Source: Tatumella sp. JGM91 (GTDB lineage: Bacteria > Pseudomonadota > Gammaproteobacteria > Enterobacterales > Enterobacteriaceae). Taken from it: 64,000 nt of DNA. How positions within the stretch are numbered: the stretch's first letter is position 1; every line of letters starts with the position of its first letter. The position numbers and the translations under genes are program-made. The stretch is taken from assembly GCF_018257575.1 (NCBI RefSeq), contig NZ_JAERJP010000008.1:62188-126187 (forward strand), given 5' to 3'. Positions 21,973 through 33,718 of this stretch are shown one piece after another. Below the pieces are notes generated by a model. That model was given only the letters and a program-made list of their open reading frames with translations. It did not search any database and was not told the origin of the DNA.

Positions 21973-24309
21973 TTATTTTCCCCGGCTATTTACCCATTGC
22001 CTGAGCATTGCGACTTCATGACGCCACTCATGCCGTAGTTCATCAATCCATTCCTGAACATTATCCCACCAGGCGGGTAACTCCGGCGTCTGTATCTGTT
22101 TAGCCACCTGCTGCAAATGTATTAAACCGACAGAACCTGCAGCACCTTTGATCTTATGCCCTTCTTCCGCAATTCCTTTCTGATCGCGGGCCATCATGTT
22201 GGAATCCAGTACATCAAGGTAACCGGGCATCATCTTCTCAAACATGTCCAGGCTCTGGCGAATGAGCTGCGGGCCGACCAGTTCCATATACTGCTCCAGC
22301 ATCTCAATATCCAGGTGCCCCTCTTCTGCGTGAGAAGCGTTGTCGGCCGGGAGTTCAGCTAATGGCTGATGCTGATTCCAGAATCGGCCGATAACCGCTG
22401 TTAACGCCGAAACTGACAGCGGTTTACTCAGTACATCATCCATACCGGCATCCAGGTACTCTTTCTTATCTTTGAGGACGTTCGCCGTCAGGGCGACCAG
22501 CGGTGGTAACTGCTGCCCCGCGAAGCGCTGATGCAGGGTACGGGCGACCTGCAGGCCAGTCATATCCGGTAACTGGATATCTAACAGCACCATATCAAAC
22601 TCTGACGGGTCAAACATTTGCAGTGCTTCAGCGCCAGTCATTGCGACTTCGGTACTGCAACCAAGTTTCTCCAGTACCGAACGTGCCACCACGACATTCA
22701 GCTCGATATCTTCAACCAGTAAAATATGCAACGCCGGGAGCGGTAAAATATCATCTTCATTACTGTCTTCCGCGGCCGCGAGCACCTGCGGTGCATGAAT
22801 CTGCAGGCTGAAACAGGCACCTTCACCCGGTTCACTCTGTACTCTGATATCGCCACCCATCGCCTGAGCGAGACGGTGAGAAATCGCCAGACCGATACCG
22901 GTCCCGGTCGCTGGCTTACCGCCATGCTGATCTTTGACCTGATAATACATAGCAAAGATCTTATCCTGTTCATCGGGCGGGATACCAATACCGGAATCCT
23001 GTACGTCGAACCGCAATTGCTGCTGTTGCTCGTCATAACCGACCGTGACCACAATCTCGCCCTGACGGGTAAATTTCACCGCATTGCCGATAAGATTCCA
23101 TAAAATCTGTCGCAGCCGGGTGCCATCAGCAATAATCGTTCGCGGTAGCGGAGGTTGCGCTGACATCACAAATTTCAGCCCTTTCGGCTGAACCAGTAAC
23201 CCGGAGAGATTTTCCAGATCAGCGAGAAATCCGGTGAAATCAATCGGCTGGTTATCCAGTTGTACTTTACGACGTTCAATTTTATCCATTTCAATCACAT
23301 CGTTAAAAATATTGCCCAGAGTGATTGCTGAGACATGGATAGTTTTCAGATAATTAAGTTGTTCCTGACTGAGCTCTGTATCCAGCAAAATACGGCTAAG
23401 ACCGACAATGCCATTTAAAGGTGTCCGCAGTTCATGACTGATCGTCGAGATAAAGGTGGTTTTTTCGCGGCTGGCATTTTCCAGCGCATCCTGATAACGC
23501 TTACGTTCAGTAATGTCGCGACCGAAGCCCATCAGTCCGCTGCGTTTACCTACCCGGTCGTAATAAGGGACTTTACGGATTTCAAAACAGGCTTTTTTGC
23601 CGTCGGGATATTGTATCCACTGCTCATACGTCAGAGCCACATTGTGACGAAACACTTTCTCGTCTGTTTCAAGTATCTTTTCGGCGGTATCTGCATCATA
23701 AATATCTTTAGGTGACAGTCCCACCAGCTGCTTTTCGTTTCTGCCAGTCAGCAGTTCCACAGCACGGTTACAGCCGGAAAACTGGCGGTCAATATTGCGG
23801 TAGAACACCAGGTCCGGTGAAGCATCAAGAAAAGATCGCAGAAAAGTCGACTGTTGCTCCAGCTCAATCTGGGTTTTTTCACGACTTGCCATTTCCTCCC
23901 TGAGTTTGTCCATCACCTGTTCACGGGCCAGCTCAGCTTTTTTACGATCATTAATTTCCTGATTAAGCTGCTGAATATTTTCTTTCAATTGCTGATTAAG
24001 CTGTAAGTCACGCTTGCGCATTTCTTCCAGCTTATCCACCAGCCTTTCCAGGCGCTGACGCGAGTCTTCCAGCTGATCGACCACCACAGATAAAAAGTAG
24101 ACAGCCCACGGGGTAATTAATAAGCCAAAAAATACCGACCGGACCACATCGATACTCTCTACGCGGCCCTGTAATACCAGCGTGACCGCCATCTGAACGA
24201 TCATCGCCAGCACGACCAGCGCAGAAGCCAGAAGTAATGAAAAACGGATCAGGCCAAGTTTGACCATAAGATCCACGTAATATTGTGCTAACAGTCTTAT
24301 TTGTTTCAT
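21973..24309 (-). CDS. arcB: Aerobic respiration control sensor kinase ArcB
   Basis: Tripartite sensor kinase (778 residues) that phosphorylates ArcA when the quinone pool is reduced. Two transmembrane helices (about 22-43 and 58-77), a coiled-coil linker, PAS domain (about 153-268), HisKA with His292 in SHELRTPLNG, HATPase (N, G1, G2 boxes), receiver with DIQLPDM, and Hpt domain with HKIKGAAGSVG. Redox-sensing Cys180 and Cys241 are both present. The ATG at 24309 gives exactly the E. coli length; ten further codons upstream are not supported. Its 3' end faces arcZ. Confidence 0.97.
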   Translation of the reverse strand: MKQIRLLAQYYVDLMVKLGLIRFSLLLASALVVLAMIVQMAVTLVLQGRVESIDVVRSVFFGLLITPWAVYFLSVVVDQLEDSRQRLERLVDKLEEMRKRDLQLNQQLKENIQQLNQEINDRKKAELAREQVMDKLREEMASREKTQIELEQQSTFLRSFLDASPDLVFYRNIDRQFSGCNRAVELLTGRNEKQLVGLSPKDIYDADTAEKILETDEKVFRHNVALTYEQWIQYPDGKKACFEIRKVPYYDRVGKRSGLMGFGRDITERKRYQDALENASREKTTFISTISHELRTPLNGIVGLSRILLDTELSQEQLNYLKTIHVSAITLGNIFNDVIEMDKIERRKVQLDNQPIDFTGFLADLENLSGLLVQPKGLKFVMSAQPPLPRTIIADGTRLRQILWNLIGNAVKFTRQGEIVVTVGYDEQQQQLRFDVQDSGIGIPPDEQDKIFAMYYQVKDQHGGKPATGTGIGLAISHRLAQAMGGDIRVQSEPGEGACFSLQIHAPQVLAAAEDSNEDDILPLPALHILLVEDIELNVVVARSVLEKLGCSTEVAMTGAEALQMFDPSEFDMVLLDIQLPDMTGLQVARTLHQRFAGQQLPPLVALTANVLKDKKEYLDAGMDDVLSKPLSVSALTAVIGRFWNQHQPLAELPADNASHAEEGHLDIEMLEQYMELVGPQLIRQSLDMFEKMMPGYLDVLDSNMMARDQKGIAEEGHKIKGAAGSVGLIHLQQVAKQIQTPELPAWWDNVQEWIDELRHEWRHEVAMLRQWVNSRGK

Positions 24310-25058
24310 AACGCGCTCCCGGACAATGACCTTCATCATATCCTAAATTGTCAGCCCTGAGAGACACGCCGGAAAATTCCCCGGGATCAATCACAGTTAG
24401 CGATTAATTATGGCCGCCTCCGGAGGCATACTGATACTTTGCCGCAACCGCCGGGTATACCGCCCCGCCCCGAAGATAAATATAAATTCATATTTGATGA
24501 ATCAATAATCAGGAAAGAGTTGATTAATTTTATTAATATCCCGCCCGGGGGAATGCAAAAAAACATTGATAAAAAAAAACAGATACATCATATGAGTTTA
24601 CCTAATATTCCAGCACTTTATGCTGAGAATTACCCCGGCACCAGCATGGTGCAGGCTCAGGGGCAGCGCACTATAGTGAGACAGCTCACACTTCACTGGC
24701 TGGTAATATCAGAGCCCGCCGACAGCTCTCTGATATAAATCTATAATAATCATAACGATAGTTATTAATCAGTGACCGGTACTGAAAAAACGCCACTATT
24801 TGACCTGACTTAACTTTCCCGATAAGTTGGAAATCCACTGGAAGCTTTCTGTGCGGATCCACTGTCCGCCATATTTATGCAGTAGCAGAGGTTCCCTGTA
24901 GCAAGTTCCCGGCACTTGTCACATCGACGAAACCAGTCCTGGCTGTAAGGGCGAAAAACGAATGTCCGCGTAACCCGCACATTCACTATTACGCCTGCAC
25001 TGAGCCTGTCTGAATGCCGGAATAATAAGGGTCTATAGAGCCCGGGGAGGTTCACTAA
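24310..25058. other. Long leader region upstream of gltB, without yhcC
   Basis: E. coli has the radical-SAM gene yhcC upstream of gltB and arcB; no trace is seen. The part next to gltB (about 24790-25058) probably holds the promoter and a long 5' leader of gltBD. A perfect 9-base stem ATATCAGAG (24706-24714) / CTCTGATAT (24728-24736) lies in the middle, as does GCACCAGCATGGTGC. AT-rich runs occur at 24480-24600. A 48-codon frame at 24592-24738 lacks a ribosome binding site and was not called. Confidence 0.5.
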
Positions 25059-28000
25059 ATGTTGTATGATAAATCCCTTGAAAAGGATAACTGTGGTTTT
25101 GGTCTTATCGCCCATATAGAAGGTGAACCCAGCCATAAAGTAGTACGTACTGCCATTCACGCCCTTGCCAGAATGCAGCATCGCGGTGCAATCCTGGCTG
25201 ACGGTAAAACCGGCGATGGCTGCGGACTGTTATTACAAAAACCGGACCGTTTTTTCCGCGTCGTCGCAGAAGAAAAAGGCTGGCGTCTGGCGAAAAACTA
25301 CGCCGTCGGAATGTTGTTTTTCAGCACCGATGAGGCTAAAGCCAGTGCCGCCCGTCAAATTGTCGAAGAAGAACTCGTTCGCGAAACGCTTTCTGTCGCG
25401 GGCTGGCGTGAAGTACCGACCAATCAGGACGTACTGGGTGAAATTGCCCTCTCCTCGTTACCTGATATCCGGCAGGTCTTTATTAACGCCCCTGCAGGCT
25501 GGCGTCCGCGGGATATGGAACGTCGCCTGTATATGGCCCGCCGCCGGATAGAAAAACGGGTTGAAGCACTGAATGACAGTGATTTCTATGTCTGTAGTTT
25601 CTCCAACCAGGTGAATATCTACAAAGGGTTGTGCATGCCTGCAGACCTGCCACGTTTCTATCTGGATTTGGCAGATTTACGTCTGGAATCAGCAATTTGC
25701 CTTTTCCATCAGCGTTTCTCAACCAACACAGTGCCCCGCTGGCCGCTGGCGCAGCCTTTCCGTTATATGGCACATAACGGCGAAATTAATACCATTGCCG
25801 GTAACCGTCAGTGGGCTCGGGCGCGTGCATATAAATTCAATACACCACTGATCCCGGATTTGCAGGCCGCTGCGCCGTTTGTCAATGAAACCGGTTCAGA
25901 CTCCAGCTCAATGGATAATATGCTGGAACTGTTTCTGAGTGGCGGGATGGACCTGATTCGTGCCATGCGTTTACTGGTACCGCCAGCCTGGCAGAATAAT
26001 CCGGATATGGATCCTGAGTTACGTGCCTTTTTCGATTTTAATTCCATGCATATGGAGCCCTGGGATGGCCCGGCAGGGATTGTCATGTCTGACGGTCGCT
26101 ACGCAGCCTGTAACCTGGACCGCAATGGTTTACGCCCGGCACGCTATGTGATCACCAAAGATAAACTGATTACCTGCGCCTCTGAAGTCGGGATTTGGGA
26201 TTACCAGCCGGATGAAGTGGTCGAAAAAGGTCGCGTCGGTCCCGGCGAATTAATGGTAATTGATACCCGTGAAGGGCGAATCCTGCATTCCGCTGAAACG
26301 GATAATGACCTGAAAAGCCGCCATCCTTATAAAGAATGGATGGAGAAAAACGTTAAACGCCTGGTACCGTTCGAAGAGCTTTCTGAACAACAGGTGGGCA
26401 GCCGTCAGCTGTCTGATGCCATGCTGGCGACTTATCACAAGCAATTCGGCTACAGCAGCGAAGAACTGGATACTGTACTGCGGGTACTGGGTGAAAATGG
26501 CCAGGAAGCCGTCGGATCTATGGGTGACGATACTCCGTTTGCCGTACTTTCAAGTCGTCCGCGGATCATTTATGACTATTTCCGCCAGCAATTTGCGCAA
26601 GTCACTAACCCGCCGATTGACCCGTTGCGGGAAAACCACGTGATGTCACTGGCGACTTGTATCGGTCAGGAGATGAATGTCTTTTGTGAAGCAGAAGGCC
26701 AGGCGCACCGGGTCAGCTTTAAATCACCGATCCTGCTCTATTCTGATTTTACCCAGCTGACCACGCTGGAAGGTAAATATTACCGTGCAGATACCCTTGA
26801 CTGTACCTTTGAGCCTGAAACCGAAACTCTGGAACAGGCCATTCACCGGCTGAATGACCAGGCCGAAGAGCTGGTCCGCCAGGGGACGGTATTACTGGTG
26901 CTTTCTGACCGTCAGATCAGTGCCGGTCGTCTGCCGGTTCCGGCCCCGATGATTGTCGGTGCAGTCCAGACACGGCTGGTAGAAAAAAATCTGCGTTGTG
27001 ATGCCAATATCATCGTCGAAACGGCGTCTGCCCGTGACCCCCACCATTTTGCCGTGTTGTTTGGTTTCGGAGCGACAGCGGTCTACCCGTGGCTGGCTTA
27101 TGAATCTCTGGCACAGATGTCAGACCGCCGGGTGATCGCAAAAGATTACCGCGCGGTAATGCTGAATTATCGTAACGGGATAAATAAAGGGCTGTATAAG
27201 ATTATGTCCAAAATGGGCATTTCGACTATCGCCTCTTATCGTTGCTCTAAACTTTTTGAAGCGGTCGGGTTACATCAGGATGTGACACGTCTGTGCTTCC
27301 AGAATGTTACCAGCCGTATTGCCGGTGCCAGTTTTGATGACTTCCAACAGGACCTGGTCAACCTGGCGAAACGGGCATGGCTGCAGCGTAAAACGCTGGA
27401 TCATGGCGGTTTGCTGAAATATGTTCATGGCGGTGAGTACCATGCCTATAATCCTGATGTAGTGAATACGCTGCAGCAGGCAGTACAGAGTGGTGAATAT
27501 AGCGATTATCAGCAGTATTCGGCTCTGGTAAATAACCGCCCGGTAGCAACCTTCCGTGACCTTCTGCAGCTGCAACCCGGAACAAGTACACTGAGCATTG
27601 ACGATGTTGAACCGGCCAGCGAGCTGTACAAACGTTTTGATACTGCCGCAATGTCGATTGGCGCATTAAGTCCGGAAGCCCATGAATCCCTGGCAGAAGC
27701 CATGAACAGTATTGGCGGATTCTCTAACTCCGGAGAAGGTGGCGAAGATCCGGCACGCTACGGCACCGGTAAAGTCTCACGTATCAAGCAGGTAGCTTCC
27801 GGACGTTTCGGTGTCACCCCCGCTTATCTGGTGAATGCAGATGTTATTCAGATCAAGGTTGCTCAGGGGGCCAAACCGGGAGAAGGCGGACAGCTGCCGG
27901 GCGATAAGGTCACACCTTATATTGCCAGACTGCGTTACTCAGTGCCGGGTGTTACTCTGATTTCGCCGCCACCCCATCACGATATCTATTCAATCGAAGA

Positions 28001-29525
28001 TTTAGCCCAGCTGATTTTCGATTTGAAGCAGGTCAACCCGCAGGCGATGATTTCCGTCAAACTGGTTTCAGAGCCTGGTGTCGGTACCATTGCGACAGGT
28101 GTCGCCAAAGCCTATGCCGACCTTATTACCGTTGCCGGTTACGATGGCGGTACCGGTGCCAGCCCGCTGACGTCGGTGAAGTATGCCGGCTGCCCGTGGG
28201 AGCTGGGATTAGTGGAAACCCAGCAGGCTCTGGTCGCGAATGGCTTACGTCATAAAATTCGTCTGCAGGTAGATGGCGGCCTTAAGACCGGGCTGGACAT
28301 TATTAAAGCGGCGATTCTCGGCGCAGAAAGTTTCGGCTTCGGTACCGGCCCGATGGTTGCTCTGGGCTGTAAATATTTGCGTATTTGCCACCTGAATAAC
28401 TGTGCGACGGGTGTGGCCACTCAGGATGATAAACTACGTAAAAACCACTATCACGGCCTGCCGTTCAAAGTGACCAATTACTTTGAATTTATTGCCCGTG
28501 AGACCCGTGAAATTATGGCTTCACTGGGAGTGACCCGGTTGACCGACTTGATTGGTCGCACTGAGCTGCTCAAAGAGCTGGACGGATTTACCGCGAAGCA
28601 ACAGAAGCTCGACCTGTCATCACTGCTGAAAATCGCCGAGCCAATGCCCGGTAAAGCGGTGCACTGTACTGAGAGTAACCCGCCATTCGATAAGGGGTTG
28701 TTAAATAAGGCCTTACTGGAACAGGCATTACCGTTTATTGAACAGAGACAAAGTAAGACCTTTTACTTTGATATCCGCAATACGGACCGTTCAGTAGGTG
28801 CGATGTTATCCGGCGCTATCGCCCGTATTCACGGTGATCAAGGCCTGGCTGCTGATCCTGTCCGCGTGCACCTTGCCGGGACTGCCGGACAAAGTTTCGG
28901 GGTATGGAATGCCGGCGGACTGGAAATGATCCTGACAGGCGACGCTAACGATTACGTCGGTAAAGGTATGGCCGGCGGTCTGCTGGCAATCCGTCCGCCG
29001 ATGGGATCGGCGTTCCGCAGTGCCGAGGCCACCATCGCAGGTAATACCTGCCTGTACGGAGCCACCGGCGGTAAATTATTTGCCGCCGGCCGCGCAGGTG
29101 AACGGTATGCGGTTCGTAACTCCGGGGCAATTACGGTGGTTGAAGGGATCGGTGATAACGGCTGCGAATATATGACCGGTGGTATTGTCTGTGTGCTGGG
29201 CCGTACCGGTGTCAACTTTGGGGCCGGGATGACCGGTGGATTCGCGTATGTTCTCGATGAAGACGGTGAATTTCGCAAGCGTGTGAATACAGAGTTGGTA
29301 GAAGTGCTGGATGTTGAGCAACTACCAATCCATGAAGAACATCTGCGCGGACTGATCACTGAACATGTTCAGTGCACACAATCGGTCCGTGGTGAAGAAA
29401 TGCTGGCCAACTGGCCGCAGTGGTCTTCAAAATTCACCCTGGTAAAACCTAAGTCCAGTGATGTAAAAGCATTGCTGGGTCACCGCAGTCGTTCCGCAGC
29501 AGAGCTGCGGGTTCAGGCGCAGTAA
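25059..29525 (+). CDS. gltB: Glutamate synthase [NADPH] large subunit
   Basis: Transfers the amide of glutamine to 2-oxoglutarate, making two glutamates; central to nitrogen assimilation. 1488 residues: short propeptide ending before Cys12 (DNCGFGLIAH), which becomes the N-terminal nucleophile of the class II glutaminase domain; central domain; FMN-binding synthase barrel (GEGGEDPARYGTGKVSRIKQ); [3Fe-4S] ligands in CKYLRICHLNNCATG; and GXGXG C-terminal domain. The ATG at 25059 has GGGGAGG eight bases upstream; E. coli annotation begins 26 codons earlier. Confidence 0.97.
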   Translation: MLYDKSLEKDNCGFGLIAHIEGEPSHKVVRTAIHALARMQHRGAILADGKTGDGCGLLLQKPDRFFRVVAEEKGWRLAKNYAVGMLFFSTDEAKASAARQIVEEELVRETLSVAGWREVPTNQDVLGEIALSSLPDIRQVFINAPAGWRPRDMERRLYMARRRIEKRVEALNDSDFYVCSFSNQVNIYKGLCMPADLPRFYLDLADLRLESAICLFHQRFSTNTVPRWPLAQPFRYMAHNGEINTIAGNRQWARARAYKFNTPLIPDLQAAAPFVNETGSDSSSMDNMLELFLSGGMDLIRAMRLLVPPAWQNNPDMDPELRAFFDFNSMHMEPWDGPAGIVMSDGRYAACNLDRNGLRPARYVITKDKLITCASEVGIWDYQPDEVVEKGRVGPGELMVIDTREGRILHSAETDNDLKSRHPYKEWMEKNVKRLVPFEELSEQQVGSRQLSDAMLATYHKQFGYSSEELDTVLRVLGENGQEAVGSMGDDTPFAVLSSRPRIIYDYFRQQFAQVTNPPIDPLRENHVMSLATCIGQEMNVFCEAEGQAHRVSFKSPILLYSDFTQLTTLEGKYYRADTLDCTFEPETETLEQAIHRLNDQAEELVRQGTVLLVLSDRQISAGRLPVPAPMIVGAVQTRLVEKNLRCDANIIVETASARDPHHFAVLFGFGATAVYPWLAYESLAQMSDRRVIAKDYRAVMLNYRNGINKGLYKIMSKMGISTIASYRCSKLFEAVGLHQDVTRLCFQNVTSRIAGASFDDFQQDLVNLAKRAWLQRKTLDHGGLLKYVHGGEYHAYNPDVVNTLQQAVQSGEYSDYQQYSALVNNRPVATFRDLLQLQPGTSTLSIDDVEPASELYKRFDTAAMSIGALSPEAHESLAEAMNSIGGFSNSGEGGEDPARYGTGKVSRIKQVASGRFGVTPAYLVNADVIQIKVAQGAKPGEGGQLPGDKVTPYIARLRYSVPGVTLISPPPHHDIYSIEDLAQLIFDLKQVNPQAMISVKLVSEPGVGTIATGVAKAYADLITVAGYDGGTGASPLTSVKYAGCPWELGLVETQQALVANGLRHKIRLQVDGGLKTGLDIIKAAILGAESFGFGTGPMVALGCKYLRICHLNNCATGVATQDDKLRKNHYHGLPFKVTNYFEFIARETREIMASLGVTRLTDLIGRTELLKELDGFTAKQQKLDLSSLLKIAEPMPGKAVHCTESNPPFDKGLLNKALLEQALPFIEQRQSKTFYFDIRNTDRSVGAMLSGAIARIHGDQGLAADPVRVHLAGTAGQSFGVWNAGGLEMILTGDANDYVGKGMAGGLLAIRPPMGSAFRSAEATIAGNTCLYGATGGKLFAAGRAGERYAVRNSGAITVVEGIGDNGCEYMTGGIVCVLGRTGVNFGAGMTGGFAYVLDEDGEFRKRVNTELVEVLDVEQLPIHEEHLRGLITEHVQCTQSVRGEEMLANWPQWSSKFTLVKPKSSDVKALLGHRSRSAAELRVQAQ

Positions 29526-30953
<1,428 letters not shown>

Positions 30954-30975
30954 TCATATACAGAGTATTCATGTG

Positions 30976-31002
30976 AAAAGGCACAATCATGTGCCTTTTT
31001 TT
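30976..31002 (+). terminator. Rho-independent terminator of gltBD
   Basis: Stem AAAAGGCAC / GTGCCTTTT (30976-30984 with 30991-30999), six-base loop, followed by a T-run to 31002. Located 23 bases after the gltD stop. Confidence 0.92.
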
Positions 31003-31117
31003 ATTGCCTGTGACCCGTCCTGAATAGCCGTTTTTACTGTCAAATACTGCTGTACAGATGGCAGAGAGGAACCGTAGCCGTGCATCTCCCTCAGCAGCCC
31101 TGTCCTTATGCCCGGAT

Positions 31118-31150
31118 AAAAAAACCGGCCATACTGGAATATGGCCGGCT
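31118..31150 (-). terminator. Rho-independent terminator of sspA-sspB
   Basis: Stem CCGGCCAT (31125-31132) / ATGGCCGG (31141-31148). Seven A at 31118-31124 make the U-tract on the minus strand, 39 bases beyond the sspB stop. Confidence 0.9.
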
Positions 31151-31188
31151 TCAGAGAATATCTGTTGATATCAGCAGAATGTCGCGGG

Positions 31189-31683
31189 TTATTTCACGAC
31201 CCGTAAAGCCGGACGGCCACCGCGCGGAGGCTGAGGAGGCTCATTATCGTCGTCGGTGTCTGCCTCAACAGTTTCATCCGGCCGATCACCGTCAATGACA
31301 GACATAACAGGATCAGCAGTAGCCATTTGTGAGGCGGCTCCTTCTTCTGACTCATAAGCCGGTTCAGGTTCAAACATCGTTCCGGCACCATTTTCCCGTG
31401 CGTAGATAGCCATAACAGCAATCATAGGTACCACTACCTGACGCGGCACCCCGCCGAAGCGGGCATTAAAATGGACTTCTTCGTTAGTCAGTTCCAGATT
31501 ACCGACCGCACGTGGTGCAATATTCAGGACAATCTGCCCGTCCCTTGCATATTCCAGCGGAACCATCACTCCCGGCAGATTAATATCAACCACCAGATGC
31601 GGGGTCAGATCGTTATCCAGTAACCAGTCATAGAAAGCACGCAGCAGATAAGGACGACGTGCCGTCATTTCTGTCATTTCCAT
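31189..31683 (-). CDS. sspB: ClpXP protease specificity-enhancing factor SspB
   Basis: Delivers ssrA-tagged proteins to ClpXP. 164 residues: folded tag-binding domain (RRPYLLRAFYDWLLDN, NIAPRAVGNLELTN, FNARFGG), an acidic flexible linker, and the C-terminal ClpX-binding tail RGGRPALRVVK. The ATG at 31683 is two bases past the sspA stop and follows GGGGTT; a TTG two codons earlier overlaps the sspA stop. Confidence 0.95.
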   Translation of the reverse strand: MEMTEMTARRPYLLRAFYDWLLDNDLTPHLVVDINLPGVMVPLEYARDGQIVLNIAPRAVGNLELTNEEVHFNARFGGVPRQVVVPMIAVMAIYARENGAGTMFEPEPAYESEEGAASQMATADPVMSVIDGDRPDETVEADTDDDNEPPQPPRGGRPALRVVK

Positions 31684-31685
31684 AA

Positions 31686-32327
31686 TCAACCCCGGAAGTG
31701 CAGGCGCATTTCACGTTCAGCTTCGGTCAGGGAAGCCAGGAAAGAATCACGTTCAAATACGCGGGTCATATAACCTTTAAGTTCTTTCGAGCCTGCGCCA
31801 CTCAGGTCAACACCCATGGACGGCAGACGCCACAGCAGCGGCGCAAGATAGCAATCAACCAGGCTGAATTCTTCACTCATAAAGAACGGCGTACGGGAGA
31901 ATAATGGTGCAATGGCCAGCAGCTGTTCACGCAGCTGTTTACGGGCATCATCTGCTTCCTGAGCCGTACCGTTTTCGATCCGGAACATCAGGCTATACCA
32001 GTCCTGTTCGATACGGTGCATCATTAAACGGCTTTCACCACGGGCCACCGGGTAAACCGGCATTAATGGCGGGTGGGGAAAACGTTCATCCAGATATTCC
32101 ATGATAATATGGGACTGGTACAGAGTAAGCTCACGGTCAACAAGAGTCGGTACCGTACAATACGGATTCAGATCAATCAGATCCTGTGGAAGGTTATCCA
32201 TATCGACCTGTTCAATCTCCACACTAACGCCTTTTTCAGCCAGTACAATACGTACCTGGTGACTGAAAATATCAGTGAGTCCGGAAAACAGTGTCATTAC
32301 CGAACGTTTGTTGGCAGCGACAGCCAT
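31686..32327 (-). CDS. sspA: Stringent starvation protein A
   Basis: RNA polymerase-associated protein with a glutathione-S-transferase fold (213 residues), a regulator in stationary phase and acid resistance. It begins MAVAANKRSVMTLFSGLTD; PYCTVPTLVDRELTLYQSH and MEYLDERFPHPPLMPV are family signatures, the latter containing the surface-exposed Pro/His pocket needed for activity. The longer upstream open frame has no similarity. Coupled to sspB. Confidence 0.95.
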   Translation of the reverse strand: MAVAANKRSVMTLFSGLTDIFSHQVRIVLAEKGVSVEIEQVDMDNLPQDLIDLNPYCTVPTLVDRELTLYQSHIIMEYLDERFPHPPLMPVYPVARGESRLMMHRIEQDWYSLMFRIENGTAQEADDARKQLREQLLAIAPLFSRTPFFMSEEFSLVDCYLAPLLWRLPSMGVDLSGAGSKELKGYMTRVFERDSFLASLTEAEREMRLHFRG

Positions 32328-32576
32328 GAAAACCTCCACTTTGCTCAAAAAGATACTGCGAATAGTCAACCACAGCCGACTAGCCAGTAAACATGGCGCT
32401 TGCAACCTGTGCTGATGCGTTGTTTTCAACTGTTGCCTGAATTGAGCGCATCGCTTAACTGCTGACAAGCATAAATTAGTTCGCTAGTTTATCAGATCTT
32501 CGCCTGTTTGTGGCGGGTGATTAAAGATTTGCCAATAAAATGCCTGAAACAACAGAAAAACAGAGGATAAAAACAC
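32328..32576. other. Upstream region of sspA
   Basis: About 250 bases between the rpsI terminator and sspA. It must hold the sspA promoter, which I could not place with confidence. No gene is visible on either strand. Confidence 0.5.
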
Positions 32577-32601
32577 AAAAAACCCGCCGAAGCGGGTTTT
32601 T
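32577..32601 (-). terminator. Rho-independent terminator of rplM-rpsI
   Basis: Stem AAAAACCCGC / GCGGGTTTTT around the loop CGAA, 36 bases beyond the rpsI stop. The A-run and T-run are on both sides, so it can work in either direction. Confidence 0.9.
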
Positions 32602-32636
32602 GATGCCAATTGCGATGCTGCATAAGCAGCAAACAA

Positions 32637-33673
<1,037 letters not shown>

Positions 33674-33718
33674 CTCTTTTTGCGATAAAATTGCGCTCCC
33701 TCTTCCCGGCATTCGCAT

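Noticed and set aside
24592-24738. 48-codon frame upstream of gltB (MSLPNIPALYAENYPG...)
   Set aside because: No ribosome binding site, no recognised family, and a hairpin covers its end; treated as leader DNA.
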